Positions 8,258 through 16,124 of a stretch of DNA of 64,000 nt are shown here, piece by piece. The DNA is from VBDM01 sp964430565. GTDB taxonomy: Bacteria > Pseudomonadota > Gammaproteobacteria > Burkholderiales > SG8-39. Both the position numbers and the translations under genes were made by a program. The stretch is taken from NCBI GenBank assembly GCA_964430565.1, contig CAYSFD010000044.1, positions 62,001 through 126,000 of the forward strand. The letters are read 5' to 3'. The notes beneath the pieces are model-generated. The model saw only the letters and a program-made list of their open reading frames with translations, did not search any database and was not told the origin of the DNA. The stretch's first letter is position 1; each line of letters opens with the position of its first letter.

Positions 8258-9271
8258 ATGACGATTCGAGTGGCAATAAACGGCTACGGCCGTATCGGCC
8301 GAAACATCCTGCGTGCGCACTATGAAGGCGGCAAGCGGCACGACCTGCAATTCGTTGCGATCAACGATCTTGGCAACGCCCAGACCAACGCGCACTTGAC
8401 GCGTTACGACACCGCCCACGGAAAATTCCCGGGAACCGTGGCCGTGGAGGGCGACGCCATGCTGGTAAACGGCGATCGCATCCAGGTCTGCGCCAAACGC
8501 AATCCGGTCGAGCTTCCCTGGAGGGACCTGAAAATCGACGTTGTCCTCGAGTGCACGGGCTTGTTCACGACCAAGGAAAAGGCTTCGGCGCATCTCGGAG
8601 CCGGTGCGAAGAAAGTGATTGTTTCGGCGCCCGGCGGCAAGGATGTCGATGCGACCGTCGTCTACGGCGTGAACCACACGACCTTGAAGGCTGCGCACAC
8701 GGTGATCTCGAATGCATCTTGCACGACCAACTGCCTTGCGCCGTTGGTGAAGGCGCTGGATGACCGGATCGGTGTGTTGAGCGGTCTGATGACCACGGTG
8801 CACAGCTACACCAACGACCAGGTGCTCACTGACGTATATCACGAAGACCTGCGCCGCGCTCGCTCGGCCAGCATGAACATGATTCCGACCAAGACCGGCG
8901 CCGCAGCCGCGGTAGGCCTGGTCTTGCCGCACCTAAACGGCAAGCTGGACGGCTACGCCATCCGCGTGCCAACCATCAACGTGTCGATCGTCGATCTCTG
9001 CTTCGTGGCGAAGCGTGCGACGACGGTGGACGAGATCAACAACGCTGTCAGGCAAGCTTCGGAAACCGACCTGAAGGGCATCCTCGAATACAACAAAGAC
9101 CCGCTCGTCTCGATTGATTTCAACCACAACCCCGCTTCGAGCATCTTCGACTCCACCCTCACCAAAGTGTCGCAGGGCACCTTGGCGAAGGTATCCGCGT
9201 GGTACGACAATGAATGGGGTTTCAGCAATCGCATGCTCGATGTCACCGTAGCGCTGATGAACGCGAAATAA
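8258..9271 (+). CDS. gap: Glyceraldehyde-3-phosphate dehydrogenase, type I
   Basis: 337 residues. NGYGRIGRN is the nucleotide-binding loop and VAIND supplies the Asp expected for NAD preference. SNASCTTNCLAP holds the catalytic Cys. HSYTNDQ, SMNMIPTKTGAAAAV and the C-terminal WYDNEWGFSNRM are all present. It converts glyceraldehyde 3-phosphate to 1,3-bisphosphoglycerate in the cytoplasm. GGAGC precedes the ATG. The gene lies between tkt and pgk, so the three are probably one transcript. Confidence 0.96.
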   Translation: MTIRVAINGYGRIGRNILRAHYEGGKRHDLQFVAINDLGNAQTNAHLTRYDTAHGKFPGTVAVEGDAMLVNGDRIQVCAKRNPVELPWRDLKIDVVLECTGLFTTKEKASAHLGAGAKKVIVSAPGGKDVDATVVYGVNHTTLKAAHTVISNASCTTNCLAPLVKALDDRIGVLSGLMTTVHSYTNDQVLTDVYHEDLRRARSASMNMIPTKTGAAAAVGLVLPHLNGKLDGYAIRVPTINVSIVDLCFVAKRATTVDEINNAVRQASETDLKGILEYNKDPLVSIDFNHNPASSIFDSTLTKVSQGTLAKVSAWYDNEWGFSNRMLDVTVALMNAK

Positions 9272-9327
9272 ACGGACGGAGCCCGGAGGTAATGGGCTCG
9301 CTCGCCCCCACCGGGTCCCAAATTCCC

Positions 9328-10506
9328 ATGCCCGTCCTCAGAATGTCCGACCTCGACCTGCGGGGGAAGCGGGTTTTCATGCGGGTCGATTTCAACGTCC
9401 CGATTCATGACGGAAGAATCGCCGACGACACGCGCATTCGAGCGACCCTCCCGGGAATCAGGCATGCGCTCGCTCAGGGGGCGCGACTGATGCTCGCTTC
9501 GCACCTGGGCCGCCCGGCAGAAGGAGGGTTCAGCGAGAAGGAGTCGCTCGCGTCTGTGGCAAAGCATCTATCGACGCTGCTTGGCGAGGAGGTTCCGCTC
9601 AAGCGCGACTGGCTGGGAGGGGTCGCCGTCGAGCCGGGCCGGGCGGTGCTCCTGGAGAATTGCAGGTTCAACAAGGGCGAAAAGAAGGACGATGACGCCC
9701 TGGCGAAGACCATGGCGGGGCTGTGCGACGTCTACGTCAACGACGCCTTCGGCGCGGCACACCGGGCCGAGGCGAGCACGCACGGCATCGCCCGATATGC
9801 GCCGCTCGCCTGCGCCGGTCCGCTCATGGCCGCGGAAATCGAGGCGCTCTCCAAGGCGCTCGAGCGCCCCGCGCGGCCCTTGGTGGCCGTCGTTGCCGGA
9901 GCCAAGGTCTCGACCAAGCTCACCGTCCTTGGGGCCCTTGCCGAAAAAGTCGATCGCCTCATCCCGGGCGGCGGCATCGCCAATACCTTCATGCTTGCGG
10001 CGGGAATGAAGATCGGCAAGTCGCTCGCCGAGCCGGGCCTTGTCGCGGAGGCGAGGAAGATCATGGCGATCCTCAAGGCGAAGGGCGGCGAAGCGCCGTT
10101 GCCGGTGGACGTGGTGTGCGCGAAAGAGCTCTCGGCCACGGCGAAGGCCGAGGTCAAGCCGGCCGCGGCGGTCGAGGACGACGACCTGATTCTCGATATC
10201 GGCCCGCAGACCGCGGCGGCATTGGCGAGGAGCCTCTCCGAAGCCGGCACCATCGTCTGGAACGGCCCGGTGGGCGTGTTCGAGTTCGACCAGTTCGGAC
10301 AGGGAACGAAAGCCGTTGCGCAGGCGATCGCCGGCTCGCACGCTTTTTCGCTTGCCGGCGGCGGCGATACGCTCGCCGCTATCTCCAAATATGGTGTGAC
10401 CGATCGGATCTCCTACATCTCGACCGGCGGTGGCGCCTTTCTCGAATTTCTCGAAGGGAAAAAGCTGCCGGCGATCGAGATCCTCGAAGCACGGGCAACG
10501 GCTTAG
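9328..10506 (+). CDS. pgk: Phosphoglycerate kinase
   Basis: 392 residues, normal for the family. VDFNVPIHDG, SHLGRP, VNDAFGAAHRAEAS, VVAGAKVSTKL, GGGIANTF, WNGPVGVFE and the nucleotide-binding SLAGGGDTLAA are all present. It transfers phosphate from 1,3-bisphosphoglycerate to ADP. The start is uncertain. The ATG at 9328 gives MPVLRMSDLDL, the N-terminus expected of betaproteobacterial Pgk. The ATG at 9343 is possible, and one at 9292 sits only a base from a GGAGGT. Confidence 0.95.
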   Translation: MPVLRMSDLDLRGKRVFMRVDFNVPIHDGRIADDTRIRATLPGIRHALAQGARLMLASHLGRPAEGGFSEKESLASVAKHLSTLLGEEVPLKRDWLGGVAVEPGRAVLLENCRFNKGEKKDDDALAKTMAGLCDVYVNDAFGAAHRAEASTHGIARYAPLACAGPLMAAEIEALSKALERPARPLVAVVAGAKVSTKLTVLGALAEKVDRLIPGGGIANTFMLAAGMKIGKSLAEPGLVAEARKIMAILKAKGGEAPLPVDVVCAKELSATAKAEVKPAAAVEDDDLILDIGPQTAAALARSLSEAGTIVWNGPVGVFEFDQFGQGTKAVAQAIAGSHAFSLAGGGDTLAAISKYGVTDRISYISTGGGAFLEFLEGKKLPAIEILEARATA

Positions 10507-10538
10507 ATTTTTTCCAACGCTGACAATCAAGCCCAGGC

Positions 10539-10573
10539 TGTCATCCTGAGCCGTGAAGCGGCGAAGGATCTCA
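10539..10573. repeat. Short dispersed-type repeat after pgk
   Basis: The segment starts TGTCATCCTGAG and ends CGAAGGATCTC, a pattern often met as an intergenic repeat in bacterial genomes. It lies between the converging ends of pgk and the DGQHR gene. Only one copy is visible in the window, so repeat status is by resemblance only. Confidence 0.3.
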
Positions 10574-10604
10574 TCCCCGCCGGAGCCGGCTGTCGAGTGG
10601 TCTT

Positions 10605-11726
10605 CTACTTGGCCGGGCGGGTCTCGATTCCCGCGGCGCGGGCGAGCTCGCGATGCACGCGCGAGACGCGCTCGACCTCTCCCTTGGCGGGAAAGCGCTC
10701 GTAGAAACCCTCAGAGCGGAAGACCTTCACCTGCTCGCGCCAGGGGCCGAGCCGCTCCTCCCAGCGCTTGGGACGGCCGTCGGCCGAATCGCCGTCCTCG
10801 CGCGCCAGATCGGCGCACACGCGGATCATCGCCTTGAGGGTTACCGGCTTGGTCACCATGTAGTTGGCGTGGCCCCAAGCCTCGCCCCACACGCGTTCGG
10901 CTGCTTTGAGAAAGTCCCGCACCATGGCGTAATAGCGCGGCACCTCGCGGCTGCTCCCGCCCGCGACCTGGATGCGGCGCCAGTCGCGATTGACCCAGCG
11001 GTGCAATTCATTGAACAGCTCCGCCTGCAGGATCCATTTGTCCTGCTGGCTGCGCCCGCCGAGCCGGTTGATGCGGTAGCGCAAGGGGCTGTCCCCTTCG
11101 CTGTAGAGGCTTCCGACCAGGCGCGCGGCGAATTTGCGGTGGGGTTCCGCCCAGGACACGCGCTCGTAGAGGTCCACCAGATGGCTCTTGTTGATGCGCG
11201 TCGGCGTCGAGTTGATGATCACGAACATCTCGGTGGCGAAATCCTCGCTGCGACCGTCGAAGATCACGCACGGCACGTTGATGGTCTTTGCGTCGTCCGG
11301 ATGCTCCTCCATATAAAAGCGCAACGCCGCGAGCCGGTGTTGGCCGTCGATGATCAGGAACTTCGACTGCGGCTCCGATAGCTGACCGACCGAGTCGGTG
11401 CCGTTGGCCGTCTGGAAGCGCAGTTTCTCCGCCGTGAACAGCAGCACGGTTCCCGGGATCGGCGGCTGCGTAATGGCGGTTTCGTAGAAGTTCTTGAGCT
11501 GGCGCACTTTGGCCCGGGATAGCGTCCTCTGGAAGGCCTTGTCGGTGCGTTCGATCTTAGCGATGAACTGGGCGATTTCGTCGTCCTGGGAGATGCGCAC
11601 CGGGGCGATTTCCGTCCCCTCGCCGTAGAAACGGCTGATGAAACGGACCTTGGCGAGCAGCTCGGGCGCGCGGACGCTGCCGAAGTAGAAAATGCCGTCC
11701 TTCTGGCGAATCTGCGTGGCAAGCAC
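10605..11726 (-). CDS. DGQHR-domain protein (DndB-like)
   Basis: 373 residues. The signature LIIDGQHRLAALRF is followed by INVPCVIFDG and MFVIINSTPTRINKSHL, as in the DGQHR domain family. Its known members include DndB, the regulator of DNA phosphorothioation, and related proteins near restriction or defence genes. The start is GTG at 11726 with AGGGAG upstream; the longer ATG frame adds about 44 unlikely residues. No dndA, dndC-E, nuclease or modification gene is nearby. It lies opposite the glycolytic genes, between pgk and pyk. A DNA-linked role is an inference from the domain only. Confidence 0.8.
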   Translation of the reverse strand: MLATQIRQKDGIFYFGSVRAPELLAKVRFISRFYGEGTEIAPVRISQDDEIAQFIAKIERTDKAFQRTLSRAKVRQLKNFYETAITQPPIPGTVLLFTAEKLRFQTANGTDSVGQLSEPQSKFLIIDGQHRLAALRFYMEEHPDDAKTINVPCVIFDGRSEDFATEMFVIINSTPTRINKSHLVDLYERVSWAEPHRKFAARLVGSLYSEGDSPLRYRINRLGGRSQQDKWILQAELFNELHRWVNRDWRRIQVAGGSSREVPRYYAMVRDFLKAAERVWGEAWGHANYMVTKPVTLKAMIRVCADLAREDGDSADGRPKRWEERLGPWREQVKVFRSEGFYERFPAKGEVERVSRVHRELARAAGIETRPAK

Positions 11727-11863
11727 GTGTTCTCCCTGTCGGTATAGGTATTGAGCGTTGGCGCAGATCGGAAATATAGCCGAAACCGGGTGTTCCCTGC
11801 CAAAAAAAGGAGTCCAAGGCCATCCTCGGTCGGAGCTATGCCTGCGGCTCCTTCGCACAGTCC

Positions 11864-11900
11864 CGGCGCGTTGAGCGGCTCCGTCCGCTCCAACGCGCCG
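11864..11900 (-). terminator. Strong hairpin downstream of the methyltransferase
   Basis: CGGCGCGTTG-AGCGG pairs with CCGCT-CAACGCGCCG around a six-base loop, with one bulged C. It sits about 30 bases past the stop of the Tat-signal methyltransferase, read on the minus strand. There is no clear T-run, so terminator function is probable but not certain. Confidence 0.45.
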
Positions 11901-11930
11901 AGCTAAACCGGCGCCATGAGGCGTCCGGCT

Positions 11931-12614
11931 TTAGCGTTTCTTGAGCGTCACGCCCATCCCGGCGTCGTGCATATTGAGAAAAACCGTCTCATAGGCAGGA
12001 TGGGTGGTCACGGCCTCGATGTAGCGCGGGTCGGGCGGCGGCGAGGCCATGTTGTGCGCGGCGATCAGCCCGCCGGCTCGCACCAGCGGCCCGAGTTTTT
12101 TCAGGTAATCAGGATAACCCTCCTTGTCGGCGTCGATGAACAGCAGGTCGATCGGCTCCTTGAGCTTGGTCACCTCCTCATGGGCGTCGCCGAGCACCAG
12201 CGTCGCCCGCGCGAGCACCCCCGCTTTCTCGAAGTTGCCGCGCGCCATCTCATGGCGGCCGCGGTCGATCTCGTAGGTGGTCAGTCTGCCGCCGGTCTTT
12301 GCGAGGCCGAGCAGGATCCATAGCCCCGAATAGCCGGTCGAGGTGCCGAGTTCGACGACATGTCTCGCGCCGATCGACTCAACGAGAACGCGAAGCAGGC
12401 GGCCATCGGACTCCGGAACGCTGAGGTAGCGATGGTTGCGATAGACCTCGTCGAGCACGGCAAGGACACGCCGCTCCTCGGCCGAAGCCGCGAGCGGCGG
12501 CCTTTCCGCCGTACCGCGCCGGCTCTGCGCCATCGCCGGGGTGCTCAGAAGCGCTGCGGCGGCCAGAGGCGCGCCCAAAACCACGCGCCTGCCTGGATTG
12601 CTGGGATGTTCCAT
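11931..12614 (-). CDS. Class I SAM-dependent O-methyltransferase with a Tat-like signal peptide
   Basis: 227 residues. Residues ~45-225 are an O-methyltransferase of the catechol/caffeoyl-CoA type: VVELGTSTGYSGLWIL is SAM motif I, TYEID follows, and LLFIDADKEGYPDYL holds the metal-binding Asp. The N-terminus reads GRRVVLGAPLAAAALLSTPAMAQ in parts: twin arginine, hydrophobic stretch and AMA-Q, a Tat signal with a likely cleavage site. Export is odd because SAM is cytoplasmic. Substrate unknown. It is divergent from pyk, with 76 bases between the starts. Confidence 0.82.
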   Translation of the reverse strand: MEHPSNPGRRVVLGAPLAAAALLSTPAMAQSRRGTAERPPLAASAEERRVLAVLDEVYRNHRYLSVPESDGRLLRVLVESIGARHVVELGTSTGYSGLWILLGLAKTGGRLTTYEIDRGRHEMARGNFEKAGVLARATLVLGDAHEEVTKLKEPIDLLFIDADKEGYPDYLKKLGPLVRAGGLIAAHNMASPPPDPRYIEAVTTHPAYETVFLNMHDAGMGVTLKKR

Positions 12615-12690
12615 ATGCGCATTTCCTTTCCTGGGGAGGAAGTCGTGTCATAGGCATCTGGTAAAGTAGAACGGTTTTCCCGGAGGGTCA

Positions 12691-14130
12691 ATGCACAGAA
12701 GCACCAAAATCGTCGCCACGCTTGGGCCGGCCTCGAGCGACCCTCAAACGCTCGAGCGGATGATCCTCGCCGGCATGGACGTCGTGCGGATGAATTTCTC
12801 GCACGGGACGGCCGCGGACCATGAGCGGCGCGCCGAACTGGTGCGCGAGGCCTGTCGCAAGACGGGGCGCACCGTGGGCATCATGGGCGACCTGCAGGGC
12901 CCCAAGATCCGGATCGGCAAGTTCAAGGAAGGAAAGGTCACGCTTAACCCCGGGGACGCGTTCGTGCTCGACGCCGACTGCGAGCAGGGCGACGACGGCC
13001 GCGTCGGCCTGGACTACAAGGAGCTGCCGCGCGACGTGCGGGCGGGCGACGTGCTGCTGCTTGACGATGGCAGAATCGTGTTCGACGTCGAACGAGTCGT
13101 GGACAACGAGGTCCATTGCCGCGTGCGTCACGGCGGAGTGCTTTCCAACAACAAGGGAATCAACCGCCTGGGGGGCGGCCTCACCGCTCCCGCGCTCACC
13201 CAGAAGGACATGGAGGATATCCGCACCGCGGCGAAAATCAAGGTCGATTACCTGGCCGTTTCCTTCCCCAAGTCGAGCGCCGACATGTACATGGCAAGGC
13301 AGCTCTTGCGCGCCGCTGGGGGCGAGGCTTTTCTGATCGCCAAGATCGAACGCGCGGAAGCCGTCGAGCCGACTGCACTCAAAGACATCATGTCAGCCTG
13401 CGAGGGAATCATGGTTGCGCGCGGCGACCTCGCCGTGGAAGTCGGCGACGCCTCGGTCCCGGCGCTGCAAAAGCGCATGATCCGGCTCGCACGCGAGCAG
13501 AACAAGCTCACCATCACCGCCACCCAGATGATGGAGTCGATGATTTCGAGCCCGGTGCCTACCCGCGCCGAAGTCTCGGACGTCGCGAACGCCGTGCTCG
13601 ACGGCACCGACGCGGTAATGCTCTCGGCGGAAACCGCGAGCGGGAAGTACCCGGTGGAGACCATCGCCTCGATGAGCCGCATCTGCGAAGTGGCGGAAGA
13701 TTCGGCCGAGGTAACCCTCGACCGCGATTTTCTCGCCCGCGTCTTCACCCGCGTCGACCAGTCGATCGCGATGGCGGCTCTTTTCACCGCCTATCACCTC
13801 AAGGTCAAGGCGATCGCCGCGCTGACCGAGTCGGGCTCGACCGCGCTGTGGATGTCGCGGCTCAACTGCGGCGTGCCGATCTACGCGCTCACTTCACAGA
13901 CGACGACGCGCTACCGCTGCGCGCTGTTCCGCGATACCTATCCCCTGATGGTGAAATACGTCGGCGACAGCCGCGAAGAGCTGCTGGCGGAAGCCGAGAA
14001 CGTCCTGGTGCGGAACGGTGTCGTGCAGAAGGGCGATCTCATCGTGCTCACCATCGGCGAGCCCATCGGCAAGGCTGGGGGCACCAACACGATGAAGATT
14101 GTGAAAGTCGGGGAGCATCGCCGAGATTGA
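12691..14130 (+). CDS. pyk: Pyruvate kinase
   Basis: 479 residues, standard length. TKIVATLGPASS begins the chain. VRMNFSHG, GDLQGPKIRIG, FLIAKIERAEAVEP with the catalytic Lys and metal-ligand Glu, MVARGDLAVEVG and TATQMMESM complete the barrel. The C-terminal regulatory domain carries ALTESGSTALWMSR. It makes pyruvate and ATP from phosphoenolpyruvate and ADP. CGGAGGG lies seven bases before the ATG. It follows pgk in function, but two minus-strand genes separate them, so it has its own promoter. Confidence 0.96.
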   Translation: MHRSTKIVATLGPASSDPQTLERMILAGMDVVRMNFSHGTAADHERRAELVREACRKTGRTVGIMGDLQGPKIRIGKFKEGKVTLNPGDAFVLDADCEQGDDGRVGLDYKELPRDVRAGDVLLLDDGRIVFDVERVVDNEVHCRVRHGGVLSNNKGINRLGGGLTAPALTQKDMEDIRTAAKIKVDYLAVSFPKSSADMYMARQLLRAAGGEAFLIAKIERAEAVEPTALKDIMSACEGIMVARGDLAVEVGDASVPALQKRMIRLAREQNKLTITATQMMESMISSPVPTRAEVSDVANAVLDGTDAVMLSAETASGKYPVETIASMSRICEVAEDSAEVTLDRDFLARVFTRVDQSIAMAALFTAYHLKVKAIAALTESGSTALWMSRLNCGVPIYALTSQTTTRYRCALFRDTYPLMVKYVGDSREELLAEAENVLVRNGVVQKGDLIVLTIGEPIGKAGGTNTMKIVKVGEHRRD

Positions 14131-14147
14131 CCAGAGGCACATAGGGC

Positions 14148-14184
14148 ATGGCTGAAAGAAGACTCGGCATCATCATGCACGGCG
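14148..14184 (+). repeat. Direct repeat, copy 1 of the oxidoreductase start
   Basis: Thirty-seven bases starting ATGGCTGAAAGAAGACTCGG match positions 14264-14300 with one mismatch. In this copy the frame runs on for only 35 codons to a TGA at 14253-14255. A GC-rich inverted repeat (CGGGCGGG and CCCGCCCG, roughly 14201-14233) lies between the copies. It looks like a leftover 5' end of the downstream gene. Confidence 0.85.
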
Positions 14185-14263
14185 GCTATGACGAAAAAGC
14201 GCGGGCGGGGCGCCGCTTCGCGTCGCCCGCCCGGTCACGCCGCAATCGACGGTGACATGAGCC

Positions 14264-14300
14264 ATGGCTGAAAAAAGACTCGGCATCATCATGCACGGCG
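14264..14300 (+). repeat. Direct repeat, copy 2 (start of the intact oxidoreductase gene)
   Basis: This is the second copy of the 37-base repeat, offset by 116 bases from copy 1. Here it forms the first 12 codons of the full-length gene. Confidence 0.85.
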
Positions 14301-15415
14301 TGACCGGCAGGATGGGCATGAACCAGCACCTGGCGCGGTCGATTGTGGCGATTCGCGCGCAGGGCGGGGTGCGGCTCTCCGACGGCACGCGGGTCATGCC
14401 GGACCCGATCCTGGTTGGGCGCAACGCCGAAAAGTTGAACAAGCTCGCCGTCGAGCACGGGGTCAAGCGCTGGACCACCGATCTGGATGCGGCGCTCAAG
14501 AACGCGGACGATACAGTCTTTTTTGATGCAGCCTCGACCCAAATGCGTCCAGCGCTCCTGAAGAAAGCCATCGCTGCGGGAAAGCACATCTATTGCGAAA
14601 AGCCGGTGGCGACTTCGCTCGCCGATGCCGTTTCACTCTACCGCACTGCGAGGAAGGCCAAGGTCAGGCACGGCGTGGTGCAGGACAAGCTCTGGTTGCC
14701 TGGGCTGCTGAAGCTGAAGGCGCTGCGCGACTCGGGGTTCTTCGGACGCATCCTCTCGGTACGCGGCGAGTTCGGCTACTGGGTGTTCCAGGGTGACGAT
14801 CAGCCGGCGCAGCGGCCTTCCTGGAATTATCGCAAGAAAGACGGTGGCGGGATCATCCTCGACATGCTGTGCCACTGGCGCTACGTGCTCGACAACCTGT
14901 TTGGCGATGTGAAGAGCGTTTCCTGCCTCGGCGCCACGCATGTTCCGGCGCGCTGGGACGAAACCGGCAGGAAGTACAAGGCGAGCGCCGATGACGCCGC
15001 TTACGCGACGTTCAGGCTCGCGGGCGGGGTGATCGCGCATTTCAACAGCTCCTGGTCGGTGCGCGTGCGCCGCGACGACCTCGTCACCTTCCAGGTGGAC
15101 GGCACCAAGGGCTCAGCAGTCGCCGGCCTCACACGGTGCTTTACCCAGTCGCTTGGCGATACACCGCGGCCGGTGTGGAATCCCGATGAACGCCAGACCC
15201 ACGATTTTTCCGCCGACTGGCGGGAAGTTCCCGACAGCATCGCCTACGACAACGCCTTCAAGGCCGAGTGGGAGCTTTTCATCCGCCACGTGTGCGAAGG
15301 AACGCCGTTCAAATGGAACCTGCTGGAAGGCGCCAAGGGACTGCAACTCGTCGATTGCGCGCTCAAGTCCTGGCGCGCGCGACGCTGGGTGGACGTTCCG
15401 AAGCTGAAGGCGTAG
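14264..15415 (+). CDS. Gfo/Idh/MocA-family oxidoreductase
   Basis: 383 residues. The N-terminal Rossmann domain begins GIIMHGVTGRMGMNQHL. The family hallmark EKP sits in KHIYCEKPVATS, giving the catalytic Lys. The C-terminal alpha/beta domain follows with DGGGIILDMLCHWRYVLDNL, where Asp and His fit the active-site positions. The family oxidises or reduces sugars and polyols with NAD(P). The substrate is unknown. Genes downstream encode an aldolase-fold DUF993 protein and a sugar isomerase, suggesting one sugar or polyol pathway. A toxin-antitoxin pair interrupts that run. Confidence 0.87.
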   Translation: MAEKRLGIIMHGVTGRMGMNQHLARSIVAIRAQGGVRLSDGTRVMPDPILVGRNAEKLNKLAVEHGVKRWTTDLDAALKNADDTVFFDAASTQMRPALLKKAIAAGKHIYCEKPVATSLADAVSLYRTARKAKVRHGVVQDKLWLPGLLKLKALRDSGFFGRILSVRGEFGYWVFQGDDQPAQRPSWNYRKKDGGGIILDMLCHWRYVLDNLFGDVKSVSCLGATHVPARWDETGRKYKASADDAAYATFRLAGGVIAHFNSSWSVRVRRDDLVTFQVDGTKGSAVAGLTRCFTQSLGDTPRPVWNPDERQTHDFSADWREVPDSIAYDNAFKAEWELFIRHVCEGTPFKWNLLEGAKGLQLVDCALKSWRARRWVDVPKLKA

Positions 15416-15515
15416 AGCGGGTTGAGGTGCTGGGACTGATTCAGGCGGCGACCACGGACGACGGATGGATTTTCTGGTCCACCCCTTGCCGGATTCCAGA
15501 GTGGCTCGTATACTG

Positions 15516-15529
15516 GCTATTAAAATAGC
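15516..15529. promoter_or_regulatory. Inverted repeat ahead of the toxin-antitoxin pair
   Basis: GCTATT-AA-AATAGC is a 6-base inverted repeat with a 2-base spacer. It ends 14 bases before the antitoxin ATG and overlaps the AT-rich likely promoter. Antitoxins of the Phd/YefM type usually repress their own operon at such palindromes, so this is a candidate operator. Confidence 0.5.
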
Positions 15530-15543
15530 TATAAGGGAATGTC

Positions 15544-15822
15544 ATGCCCCATGTCGATCAATATGTGTCCGTGACCGAGGCCAAAAATAAACTGCTGGAT
15601 CTGATCCGGAATCTCAAGGCCAGGCAGGAGATCGTGGCCATCACGCGAGACGGCGTGCCGGCCGCCGTGCTGTTGAGCATGGATCAGTTCGAGGGATTGA
15701 CGGAGACGATCGAGATTCTCAGCGATTCAGTCGCGATGCGGTCATTGAGGAAATCGCTGAAACAGGCCAAGGCGGGCAAGTGGGTCAGCCACGAGGCGGT
15801 GTTTGGGCGTGAGGGTGCGTGA
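15544..15822 (+). CDS. Type II antitoxin, Phd/YefM family
   Basis: 92 residues. The N-terminal DNA-binding fold shows VSVTEAKNKLLDLI and VAITRDGVPAAVLLSMDQFEGL, typical of Phd/YefM antitoxins. The C-terminal third is polar and would wrap the toxin. AGGGA precedes the ATG. The last codons overlap the toxin start as GTGA, so the two are translationally coupled. A small palindrome upstream probably serves autoregulation. Confidence 0.87.
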   Translation: MPHVDQYVSVTEAKNKLLDLIRNLKARQEIVAITRDGVPAAVLLSMDQFEGLTETIEILSDSVAMRSLRKSLKQAKAGKWVSHEAVFGREGA

Positions 15823-16115
15823 AGGGCTATCGCGCGCGGTATACCCCCGAAGCGGCAGGCCGGATTCGCAAACTGCATCCGCAGATCAAGAGGGAGATTC
15901 GAGAGGGAATCCGGAGTCTGCTGCAGACGCCGCTGGCCGGCCACGCGCTGCACTTCGAGCTTGCCGGGTACTGGTCCTACCGGGTCCGTATCCACCGCGT
16001 CATCTATACGGTCAACGACGACGACGCAACGCTCGATATCGTCTTTGTCGGGCGGCGGCGGACCGTGTATGAGGAATTGAGAGCCCTGCTGCTCGAGCAA
16101 CGTCGCCGCTATTGA
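15819..16115 (+). CDS. Type II toxin, RelE/ParE family
   Basis: 98 residues from a GTG that overlaps the antitoxin stop by four bases. YRARYTPEAAGRIRKL, LHFELAGYWSYRVRIHRVIYTV and LDIVFVGRRRTVYEEL follow the RelE/ParE fold: the hydrophobic strands, the central Arg-rich strand, and the late VGRR segment. RelE-type members cut mRNA on the ribosome and ParE-type members poison gyrase. Sequence reading alone does not separate these. The frame is intact, so the pair could be active. Confidence 0.87.
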   Translation: MKGYRARYTPEAAGRIRKLHPQIKREIREGIRSLLQTPLAGHALHFELAGYWSYRVRIHRVIYTVNDDDATLDIVFVGRRRTVYEELRALLLEQRRRY

Positions 16116-16124
16116 AGGAAGCAG

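Noticed and set aside
13116..14144. 342-codon frame overlapping pyk
   Set aside because: It is the +1 shadow of pyk, very Arg-rich, with no homology-like segments.
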